A stretch of DNA of 34,461 nucleotides, from the NCBI GenBank assembly GCA_016928415.1, contig JAFGKU010000156.1, positions 1 through 34,461 on the forward strand. The letters run 5' to 3'. Positions 8,052 to 14,955 of the stretch are shown here, piece by piece. The notes beneath the pieces are model-generated. The model did not search any database, was not told the origin of the DNA, and was given only the letters and a program-made list of their open reading frames with translations. Made by a program: the position numbers and the translations under genes. Position 1 is the stretch's first letter. Each line of letters begins with the position of its first letter. Origin of the DNA: Spirochaetales bacterium. Its GTDB lineage: Bacteria > Spirochaetota > Spirochaetia > SZUA-6 > JAFGRV01.

Positions 8052-9404
8052 ATGAGAAAATGCTTGTCTATTATCATATTTACAGCCGTTTTATCTGTGG
8101 TTTTATTCTTTTTTTCCTGCGAGCCGCCCTCTCCCGCCGCACCAACCATAGCGGGAGAAGCTATTTTCGGGATTCCGCCGAGCATAACCGGTACGTCCAT
8201 GAAGGGAACAAAAGCGATAACAGCAGAGACGCGGAGTCTCGTTAATGAATTTTTTGACTATGCCCGCACACAGATATATGTAGCCAATGCATGGGCTGAT
8301 TCGGTAAAGTTGTTGATTTTGTCCCTGGAAGCCTCCGGAGTGTTTACCTATGGTTCGAACTGGGAAGGGGTTGTCACCGACGGATCGTTTGCGGGAGACA
8401 AGGCACGGTGGACGGTCAATGGCGGGGATGCCTACACTCTTGAATGGTGGAAGAACCAGGGGGTTGATTCGTATGAAAAATATATTGTGCTCGATTTGAC
8501 CCATTATACAAAAGTTGATAACGTGATTACCGTCAGGGGAACCATTTATGTTTGCGCCGATTCTGATCCGGCCAATTCCACCCCCTGGACAGATTATAAC
8601 AAGAACGCCAGATGGGTCGTTATTCAATTCGACTCGGCTAAACAGGATTTGAGCAATAAGAGATGGATGAAGATTTCCGTGGCTGGATTCCAACATAATC
8701 TGCTGGATCCTTCCCAGCCGCCGATAAGTGATTCGTCCGATTACCAGGAGTGTATTTTCGAGGCCACAAAGGATGCAGACGGTATCGTAGAGCTTAAAGG
8801 CGCCACTTCGGTTCCGGGTATAGACCTATTAAATTATCTGGGGGAATATGAATACAGGTATTACATGTATAAGGCCAAGGGAAATTCGAGCCAGGCTACC
8901 ATGAGTCTGGCTTTACCGCTTGATACTGCATACGCAGCAGCTGGGGCTACCCCCGATAATATCTTTGGTGATAATGAAAGCATCATCGGAGGGGTTGTAA
9001 CGGAATACGTTGCTGATTTATTAAGGGCTGACGGAGCCATTGGAGGGACAACAGGCTGGGTGATATTGGATGGTCTCGGATTCACAGCCTCAAGACCGTA
9101 CGAAAATACTACACCGACACCGTTAACCGGTTCCATCAAAACAAATCTCACTATCGCCTACGGGCTTTATCCAGATAATGAAGATCTGGAGAATCTTAAT
9201 TACGTGATGAACGTCATCAATCCTGTTTACCTCACAGCTTCAACCTATGACTCGTTCGGCCCCGTTGTCCCGTCCGGTTTTTATTCTGCATCGGAATTGC
9301 CGGAACTGACTGTGCAAAAATCGGATCTCGACGGATTGGCCGTCTATCTGGACAATACGGCTAACACGTTCGATCCGGATGAAGCCCCGCCAGGTATACC
9401 ATGA
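8052..9404 (+). CDS. Large secreted lipoprotein of unknown function
   Basis: This 450-residue protein starts with MRKCLS and a hydrophobic stretch ending in the lipobox FFFSC (lipidated Cys23). It should be a signal-peptidase-II-processed lipoprotein. The mature part is rich in Thr, Ser, Asp and aromatic residues and contains a segment of predicted strands with many Trp and Tyr residues, but I recognise no domain. The frame is open from an ATG at 8013. I chose the ATG at 8052 because AGGAGG sits 8 bases before it and the lipoprotein signal then begins at residue 1. It stands alone, with a TATAAT at 7947-7952 about 100 bases upstream. Confidence 0.8.
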   Translation: MRKCLSIIIFTAVLSVVLFFFSCEPPSPAAPTIAGEAIFGIPPSITGTSMKGTKAITAETRSLVNEFFDYARTQIYVANAWADSVKLLILSLEASGVFTYGSNWEGVVTDGSFAGDKARWTVNGGDAYTLEWWKNQGVDSYEKYIVLDLTHYTKVDNVITVRGTIYVCADSDPANSTPWTDYNKNARWVVIQFDSAKQDLSNKRWMKISVAGFQHNLLDPSQPPISDSSDYQECIFEATKDADGIVELKGATSVPGIDLLNYLGEYEYRYYMYKAKGNSSQATMSLALPLDTAYAAAGATPDNIFGDNESIIGGVVTEYVADLLRADGAIGGTTGWVILDGLGFTASRPYENTTPTPLTGSIKTNLTIAYGLYPDNEDLENLNYVMNVINPVYLTASTYDSFGPVVPSGFYSASELPELTVQKSDLDGLAVYLDNTANTFDPDEAPPGIP

Positions 9405-9775
9405 TTTTTTTATAAATATTTTTTTATTTTATAGTATAATGTGAATTATGATTTTCTCCATATTAAATGAATAAGAACAAATTCAGCTATCAATAGATTA
9501 AAAAATGAATTAGAAATTGGATAGACAGGTGTTTACCTCAATGGTAACAAACGAATGATTGGTTTTAGCTAGAAAATAAAAAAAGTAATACCTTTAACAA
9601 GGATCACACAAAACAAATATTTAGATGGAATAAAAATCGGGGATCTTAATAGCTTCTTTCAGGTCATAGTAAATTTGAAATTGAATTATCTATGAATGTG
9701 CAATTGAGGGTGCAGGGACACTTAATAAGTAAGGTGATGGTTTAATATTATATTAGTTGTTAAATAACATATAAG

Positions 9776-9784
9776 TTATCCACA
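9776..9784 (+). other. Consensus DnaA box
   Basis: TTATCCACA is an exact match to the DnaA-binding consensus. It overlaps the left edge of the 32-bp palindrome. A one-mismatch relative, GTATCCACA, lies near 10158-10167. A single 9-mer match in 34 kb is not rare by chance. Confidence 0.35.
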
Positions 9785-9813
9785 AGATTTTGTCAGCGCT
9801 GACAAAATCTTGT
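9782..9813. repeat. Perfect 32-bp palindrome
   Basis: Two 16-base arms are exact reverse complements with no spacer. The centre is TGTCAGCGCTGACA, flanked by AAAATCT/AGATTTT arms. There is no T-tract on either side, so it does not look like a standard terminator. It could be a binding site for a dimeric protein, a recombination site or the remnant of a mobile-element end. Confidence 0.8.
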
Positions 9814-9848
9814 AAATACGACCGTTTGATCCTGCAAAAAAAGGGCGT

Positions 9849-10127
9849 TTAAGGGCACCCTTTTGTGTTTACATTCCGCCTCCATTCCAGGCGGATACAG
9901 TTGAAGTTGAACAGGCAGCCCACGGGGAGACGGGAGAGTTTGAGGTAGTTGAGCAACTCGGCTTCATGTATGGCTATGATATTTGCTACGGCTTTGAGCT
10001 CAAGGATAACCGTATTTTCCACCACAAGGTCCGCGATATATTTACCTACGGGTTTCCCTTTGTATGAAATTGGATACACCTTCTGTCTTTCCAAACTTAA
10101 ACCAGCCACACCTAACTCTATACACAT
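9849..10127 (-). pseudogene. N-terminally truncated GxxExxY-family protein
   Basis: The 92-residue reading frame matches the second half of the GxxExxY family (PF13366). CIELGVAGLSLERQ is followed by ISYKGKPVGKYIADLVVENTVILELKAV, then EAELLNYLKLSRLPVGCLFNFN. Normal members are about 125-130 residues and begin with a helix carrying the GxGLxExxY motif before the ALxIEL segment. Here the protein starts at the CIEL point and that motif is absent. I see no frameshifted N-terminal part upstream. AAGGAG does precede the ATG, so a short protein could still be made. The family's function is unknown, though its fold resembles PD-(D/E)XK nucleases. Confidence 0.65.
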
Positions 10128-10622
10128 TGCTCCTTAAAAGCACACGTAGGGATATAAAGTATCCACACATAACCAATTATCCAGCAAATAAAAGTTTTAT
10201 ATTAATTTTCTAAAAATCCGTGAGGGCAGGCCGGAACGTAGGCATCCGCCCTTCCACCGCGGCCATCCGTGGCAATGAACTGGACTTTCCGTAAATAAGT
10301 GGGTTTTTTTAGAAAAGGAGACGAAGGCGAAGGGGGGGGAGTAGAACTCAGAACCAAGGAGTCAGAATTATGAGTAATTCTTTGTGGGTTTCGTTGCCGG
10401 GAAAAGGAATCGCCGACAGCACCGAAAAAGATGAGTACTTCGAATAGTTGGATTATCATAGCGAGAGAAAATTTTTTGCAAAAATGCGAAACCTTTATAA
10501 TTGGACAATACGGAATAGGTACTATAGTGAAGGTTAAATTATAATTTATTTATTATTATGAATGACTGTAATTATGGTAACGATGTAACATACTATCCAG
10601 TATTGTTGTTGTAACTAACTTG
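10128..10622. other. Non-coding stretch with an 8-G tract
   Basis: Nearly 500 bases have no convincing gene. An 85-codon open frame on the minus strand (10202-10459) has a low-complexity Pro/Ser composition and is probably not a gene. The segment 10215-10290 is much more GC-rich than its surroundings and may be a repeat fragment. Eight consecutive G residues occur at 10332-10339. The last 150 bases before the esterase gene are AT-rich, with no terminator visible. Confidence 0.45.
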
Positions 10623-11609
10623 TTATTTTTTCTCTCCCAACCCCATTGCCTGTCTGGCGTACCTGACCTTCTCGATATCCTGGAACGTGGACCCGCCTTC
10701 ATGCTTGTTATACTCGTATATTTTAATCTCCTTTTTACCGGCAAAGTGGTTATAAGCGGCAAAGACAGTGGAGGGCGGGCAGGTATCATCCATGAGGGCT
10801 ACCGAAAAAAAGGCGGGACACACGGCGCGGGCGGCAAAATTCATGCCGTCAAAATAGGCGAGTGTTTCAAAGACCTGCCCCGTTTTATCCCTGTGCACCT
10901 TGCAATACCTGACGATTTCACCGTACGGATTTGTTTCAACCAGCTCCGTTGCCCGTTTAAAGTGGCAGAGAAACGGGACATCGGGCATGACGAAAGCGAC
11001 GTGTTTTACCAGGGCACTCACGGCCAATGCAATACCTCCCCCCTGGCTTGCTCCCGTTACGGCAATCCTGGAGGGGTCAATACCGGGATGGGCACGGGCC
11101 ACCTCAACGGCACGGACGGCATCGGTGAAGACACGCCTGTAATAGTACGTTTCGGGGTGTAATATTCCCCTGGTCATGAAACCGGGATGCTGGGGGTTGC
11201 CCGGTTCATCCTCGATATCCGGGGTGTCCCCCTTCAGAAAATCGGAACCCTGGCCGCGGGTATCCATGACCAGGTGGGCAAAACCGCAGGAGGACCAGAG
11301 CAGCCAGTTCGTGGGGAAATCGCGGCCTCCCCCGTAACCAATGTATTCCACGATGCAGGGCAGTTTACCTTTTCTCTCTCGGGGAAGAAGAAGCCAGGCT
11401 TTAATCTGTTGTCCCCTGTATCCGTTAAAAGTAACGTCAAACGCCTCGATGATCTCCAGGCCGAAATCCGCAGGTTCTATCCTGGCATCAAGGGGATGGG
11501 CGAGGGATTCCTTCAAGGTGGCCTCCCAGAACGCGTCAAAATTTTTCGGTGCCGTCAGGGAAGGTTTGTATTTCTCCAGCTCGCTGAGGCCCATGTCAAA
11601 AAAAGGCAT
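10623..11609 (-). CDS. Acetylxylan esterase / cephalosporin-C deacetylase family (AXE1, CE7)
   Basis: Members of carbohydrate esterase family 7 remove acetyl groups from xylo-oligosaccharides and related sugars, usually in the cytoplasm as hexamers. The 328-residue protein begins [20 protein letters not shown], typical of the family. Its catalytic triad is Ser188 (GASQGGG), Asp274 ([18 protein letters not shown]) and His303 (YNKHEGG). The oxyanion-loop sequence [12 protein letters not shown] is present. I chose the ATG at 11609 because GGAGGAAC lies just upstream; a further in-frame ATG at 11636 has no ribosome-binding site. There is no signal peptide, so it should act on imported acetylated sugars. 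Confidence 0.9.
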   Translation of the reverse strand: MPFFDMGLSELEKYKPSLTAPKNFDAFWEATLKESLAHPLDARIEPADFGLEIIEAFDVTFNGYRGQQIKAWLLLPRERKGKLPCIVEYIGYGGGRDFPTNWLLWSSCGFAHLVMDTRGQGSDFLKGDTPDIEDEPGNPQHPGFMTRGILHPETYYYRRVFTDAVRAVEVARAHPGIDPSRIAVTGASQGGGIALAVSALVKHVAFVMPDVPFLCHFKRATELVETNPYGEIVRYCKVHRDKTGQVFETLAYFDGMNFAARAVCPAFFSVALMDDTCPPSTVFAAYNHFAGKKEIKIYEYNKHEGGSTFQDIEKVRYARQAMGLGEKK

Positions 11610-11837
11610 ACCCGTTCCTCCGGTTATATTTTCCATTGACTTTATAATACTTCCGGTGTTTCGTCTATAAATATGAGTATTTCCTACCGTCCCTAGTTAC
11701 AAAAGAGAGAATGCGAAATTTGCTGTTTACTTTAAAAAATATTAGAAATCAAGAAAACAATACAGGTGAGGTGACTCCATTTTCTGTAAGCTTGTCCATT
11801 CTAATAGCGTTTTTGCGTTGTACCTGTTATGCTTTGA

Positions 11838-11974
11838 GGGCGGAACAGGAAGCACGGCGGCATCTGAGCTTGAGATCGCTACTGCGATCCGGGTTCTGTG
11901 CGGAGGCAAGCGAAGTAGAGCCGGGATTCCTGTTCCGCCCGACAAATGGCCTAAAAAGGTATAGCTCAAAAAAC
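11838..11974. repeat. GC-rich structured repeat, fuller copy
   Basis: A perfect 14-bp inverted repeat (GGGCGGAACAGGAA at 11838-11851, its complement at 11927-11940) encloses 75 bases. Inside this is a second hairpin, GATCGC-TACT-GCGATC (11874-11889). The right-hand 60 bases (11915-11974) match 14844-14903 at about 45 of 60 positions without gaps, so this is a dispersed element. It is much more GC-rich than neighbouring intergenic DNA. Confidence 0.7.
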
Positions 11975-11982
11975 CAAGATAC

Positions 11983-12011
11983 TTGTCCATTTCTGATACT
12001 TGGGTTATCAT
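11983..12011 (+). promoter_or_regulatory. Possible promoter of the tgt fusion gene
   Basis: TTGTCC (11983-11988) and TATCAT (12006-12011) are spaced 17 bases. Transcription would start about 8 bases before the ATG at 12026, which has no Shine-Dalgarno. Confidence 0.45.
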
Positions 12012-12025
12012 ACTTCGCATCCGTA

Positions 12026-14065
12026 ATGTCCGATAAACTGAAGCTTGAAACGACGCAGGACCGCCTCCCGTTCCGTATTGACGGTATTGATGAAAAGTCC
12101 CATGCAAGGGCCTGCGCGTTCACCACGGCCCATAATGAAGTACTGACGCCCGTTTTCATGCCTGTGGCCACGTTTGCCGCCCTCAGGACCCAGAGAACGC
12201 CCGATGTCCAGGAACTCGGGATTCCCGTGCTTTTGGCCAACACATACCATCTTTTTTTGAGACCCGGCCTGGATGTATTCCGTAAATGCGGGGGAATCCA
12301 CCCATTCATGCAATGGAAAAATTCGATACTCACCGATTCAGGGGGGTACCAGGTTTTCTCATTGTCCCCTTCGGTCCGGTTATCGGAAAAGGGGGTGTAT
12401 TTTAAAAGTTATGTGGACGGGAAGACCATCCTGCTGGACCCGGAAACGAGTATCAGGGCGCAGCGCGCTATCGGCAGCGATATCATGATGGCGATGGATG
12501 TCTGCCTGCCCTCAAAATCGGATGAAACCGCCTGCAAAGAAGCTGTTGAGACAACCGCCGCCTGGGCTGAGCAAAGTCTTCTGGCGCGAGGTGATTCATG
12601 GCGGGCGCTTTTCGGCATCGTTCAGGGCGGCTGTTTCCCGCGGCTGAGGCGGACAAGCGCAAAACAAATAACATCCCTCCCCTTTGACGGATACGCGATA
12701 GGCGGCCTGGCCGTCGGCGAATCGGACGATGAAAGAAAAGAAATGACGGCCCTGACGGCGGCCCTGCTTCCGGAAAACAAGCCGCGGTACCTGATGGGTG
12801 TGGGAACTCCACTCGACCTTCTGGAGGCGGTGCATGACGGCATTGACATGTTCGACTGCATTATCCCGACGGCTTTCGCCCAGCAGGGGGTAGCTTTCAC
12901 ATCGAACGGCGTTGTCGCCCTGCGCCGCGGCGTCTACAAATTTTCGGACAAACCCATTGATGAGGACTGTTCCTGCCCGGCCTGCAGCCATTTTTCACGA
13001 TCCTACCTTCACCACCTGGTGAAGACAGGGGAATATTTCGGGGGTAATTTAATCGGCCTGCATAACCTGACTTTCTACAGGGACCTGATGGCTCAAGTGA
13101 GGAGGAGGATCATGGAAGGCGGTTTCCGGTCCTTTTACGAGGACCAGAGGGAAAAACTTGCAGAAGGTGATAAGGAAAATCCGGCAACCCCGCCAAGAAG
13201 AAAGAGAAGAAAAAACAGGAGCAGACTGGGATCCTATGAGGTCGTCGGCCAGGATGGCGGGATTCACAGTATCCGGGATATTACCTCGGGTGAGATCATG
13301 CATTCGGTATTGGACCCGTTTACAGAAGCGAAGGCCCTTTATGTTGAACAGTCCTCTTTGCGGAGTGATATTACCGGGGACAGGAACCCGGAATATTTTC
13401 TCTGGGATGTGGGCCTTGGCGGCGGAGCCAATGCCATGGCTGCCTTGCTGGAATATGAAAATCTCAGGCAGGAGGGAAGACGGTTAATAAAATTAAACAT
13501 TATAAGTTTTGAGAAAGATCTGGATTCCTTCCGGCTCGTGTTAAGAAACCCGGGTCTTTTTCCTTATATACGGTCCAATGCCCCGCGGGAATTTTTAAGA
13601 AACGGCATATGGTTATCCTCCGACGGCATGTGCCGCTGGATGCTTTTGAAAGGCGATTTTTTAACGACCATGGCGAACGCTCCTGTACCGGACTGTATTT
13701 ATTATGATCCTTTTTCATTCTTCATAAATCCGGGGATGTGGAGTGTCCGGGCTTTCAGGAAAATACTGGACAGGTGCGGAGGGCATCCCGTAAAACTTTT
13801 CACCTATTCTTCATCCGTACTGGCAAGAGCTGCTTTGCTCGCGGCCGGTTTTCATGTGAGCAGGGGTTCGAGTACCGGGTTGCAAAGTCAAACCACCGCC
13901 GCCTTTTTCCCTTTGGATATTTCCAGCGGTTTTCCGCTTCTGGATAAGGCCTGGCTGGAGCGCTTTAAAACCTCAAGCGCGCACAGTGATTTTTTAAAAA
14001 AGGAAGGGTGCGAAGCCGTGCAATCGGTATTGGACCATCCACAGTTCCGGGATCCCGGTTCGTGA
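12026..14065 (+). CDS. tgt: tRNA-guanine(34) transglycosylase fused to an MnmC-like methyltransferase domain
   Basis: Residues 1 to about 380 are a TGT, which swaps G34 of tRNA for a queuosine precursor. General-acid Asp104 is in LTDSGGYQVFSL, nucleophile Asp277 in MFDCIIPT, and substrate-pocket FGIVQGG and GYAIGGLAVGE are present. Zinc ligands are Cys315, Cys317, Cys320 and His346. The usual PTRNAR after the nucleophile reads PTAFAQ, losing both arginines. A basic linker (390-400) leads to a second domain at about 400-679. It has a SAM-binding DVGLGGGANA motif at 461-470, then YYDPFSFFINPGMWS and FTYSSS...ALLAAGF, matching the DUF752/MnmC methyltransferase family. Both domains concern the wobble base. 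Start 12026 follows the onset of TGT similarity. The 679-residue length compares with about 370-380 for TGT alone. Confidence 0.88.
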   Translation: MSDKLKLETTQDRLPFRIDGIDEKSHARACAFTTAHNEVLTPVFMPVATFAALRTQRTPDVQELGIPVLLANTYHLFLRPGLDVFRKCGGIHPFMQWKNSILTDSGGYQVFSLSPSVRLSEKGVYFKSYVDGKTILLDPETSIRAQRAIGSDIMMAMDVCLPSKSDETACKEAVETTAAWAEQSLLARGDSWRALFGIVQGGCFPRLRRTSAKQITSLPFDGYAIGGLAVGESDDERKEMTALTAALLPENKPRYLMGVGTPLDLLEAVHDGIDMFDCIIPTAFAQQGVAFTSNGVVALRRGVYKFSDKPIDEDCSCPACSHFSRSYLHHLVKTGEYFGGNLIGLHNLTFYRDLMAQVRRRIMEGGFRSFYEDQREKLAEGDKENPATPPRRKRRKNRSRLGSYEVVGQDGGIHSIRDITSGEIMHSVLDPFTEAKALYVEQSSLRSDITGDRNPEYFLWDVGLGGGANAMAALLEYENLRQEGRRLIKLNIISFEKDLDSFRLVLRNPGLFPYIRSNAPREFLRNGIWLSSDGMCRWMLLKGDFLTTMANAPVPDCIYYDPFSFFINPGMWSVRAFRKILDRCGGHPVKLFTYSSSVLARAALLAAGFHVSRGSSTGLQSQTTAAFFPLDISSGFPLLDKAWLERFKTSSAHSDFLKKEGCEAVQSVLDHPQFRDPGS

Positions 14066-14815
14066 TTACGGCTCGTCTCGAGATGTTTCGCCGTTATAAA
14101 ACAGGCTGATTATCCCGTTGAAATAATTTTCCGCGATTTTCCTGTAACCTTGTCCGGAGGGCTCGATATGAAGACCGTCGTGGTAGAGGTCGCCGAACAT
14201 GATGGATGAATACACGTCCGTGAAAAAAATGGTTTTTTCAAAGTCGGGATCGGATGTGGCAAGTGTTTTGATCTCCACATTCAGGTGAATTACCCGGTCC
14301 ATTATATTACCCCAGATATTTATGGGCGGGATGGATGAAAGAAAAATTTTTGCCCGGGGATAATGCGCGCGTATTTTTTCTACGATACGCCTTATGTTTT
14401 CTTTTGTTATTTCCGCGGGAATTTTTTTCAGGACATCATTTGTACCAATGAGCAGGAGAACGATATCCGGTTCCGTATCACCGATCCATTTTGGCAGCTC
14501 TTCCAATACGTCGTATGTTGTGTATCCCCCATGACCTTCATGGTTTTTATCAGGCAGACCATCCGAGCCGGTTTTATTGGACCCCATGTAATTTATTCGA
14601 ATTCCAACCTGCCCGAGCAGTTGCCAGAGGTACAATCTGTAACCGTCTGTTCCGGGCCAGCCATAGGTCAAACTGTCTCCGATCGGCCAGATATTGAGGG
14701 GAGGGGACGTATTTATTTTTTGCTCCGATATAACCGGCACATTTATGAATATAGTCAAAATGAAAAATGTGAACAGCCGGAGCAATTTCTCAAGCACGCA
14801 TAACCTCCCTGCCAT
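14066..14815 (-). CDS. Secreted SGNH/GDSL hydrolase, CE3-like acetyl esterase
   Basis: This 249-residue protein has a hydrophobic N-terminal segment (about 10-30) that looks like a signal peptide or anchor. The SGNH blocks follow: block I IGDSLTYGWPGTDGYR with nucleophile Ser48, block II around NHEGHGGY, block III GTND with Asn126, and block V DGLHIEPSGQGY with Asp213 and His216. The wording GWPGTDGYRLYLWQLL and HEGHGGY resembles carbohydrate esterase family 3 acetylxylan esterases. Its probable job is deacetylating polysaccharide outside the cytoplasm, matching the cytoplasmic CE7 esterase nearby. Its stop codon abuts that of the convergent tgt fusion gene. Confidence 0.85.
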   Translation of the reverse strand: MAGRLCVLEKLLRLFTFFILTIFINVPVISEQKINTSPPLNIWPIGDSLTYGWPGTDGYRLYLWQLLGQVGIRINYMGSNKTGSDGLPDKNHEGHGGYTTYDVLEELPKWIGDTEPDIVLLLIGTNDVLKKIPAEITKENIRRIVEKIRAHYPRAKIFLSSIPPINIWGNIMDRVIHLNVEIKTLATSDPDFEKTIFFTDVYSSIMFGDLYHDGLHIEPSGQGYRKIAENYFNGIISLFYNGETSRDEP

Positions 14816-14843
14816 GGTATTAAATTTCGTTTATTTAGTCCAG

Positions 14844-14903
14844 GTAGAGCCGGGGTTCCTGCGCAGCCCTGGAAATGGCCAAAAGGAGCACAACGCAAAA
14901 AAC
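14844..14903. repeat. Second, partial copy of the GC-rich structured repeat
   Basis: These 60 bases align without gaps to 11915-11974 with about 45 identities. The shared blocks include GTAGAGCCGGG, TTCCTG, AAATGGCC and CAAAAAAC. The left part of the element, with the long inverted repeat, is missing. It lies between two divergent genes and just ahead of the promoter of the HATPase-HDOD gene. Confidence 0.6.
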
Positions 14904-14912
14904 TCATACTGC

Positions 14913-14940
14913 TTGACAGCGGGGTTTTTATGCATATATT
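14913..14940 (+). promoter_or_regulatory. Promoter of the HATPase-HDOD gene
   Basis: A perfect TTGACA (14913-14918) and TATATT (14935-14940) are separated by 16 bases. The predicted start of transcription is about 9 bases before the ATG at 14956, and no ribosome-binding site is present. Confidence 0.65.
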
Positions 14941-14955
14941 GTAAATTGTAACACA

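Larger units (their letters stand above)
9405..9848. other. AT-rich non-coding stretch with palindrome
   Basis: No ORF of coding character is visible on either strand over 444 bases. The only clear structures are a consensus DnaA box overlapping a perfect palindrome near its right end, and a small AAAAGGG/CCCTTTT hairpin (9839-9864) that overlaps the end of the GxxExxY remnant. The rest is low-complexity AT-rich DNA. Confidence 0.6.
11610..12025. other. Intergenic region holding a structured repeat and the tgt promoter
   Basis: The 416 bases lie between two divergently transcribed genes. The tgt frame stays open leftwards to 11711, but its translation here has no similarity to TGT proteins and runs through a GC-rich structured repeat (11838-11974). 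The true gene most likely begins at 12026. A promoter-like pair sits just before that start. Confidence 0.6.

Noticed and set aside
9776-10170. Chromosomal replication origin
   Set aside because: Only one perfect and one near-match DnaA box are present, with no dnaA, dnaN or gyrase genes nearby.
10202-10459. 85-codon open frame on the minus strand
   Set aside because: Composition is low-complexity Pro/Ser from a poly-C tract, with no motif and no convincing ribosome-binding site.
10620-11162. 180-codon open frame on the + strand inside the esterase gene
   Set aside because: Antisense to a CE7 esterase with an intact catalytic triad; no independent evidence for coding.
11711-12025. 105-codon N-terminal extension of the tgt fusion frame
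   Set aside because: It translates a structured repeat and precedes the normal TGT N-terminus; no TGT has such a segment.
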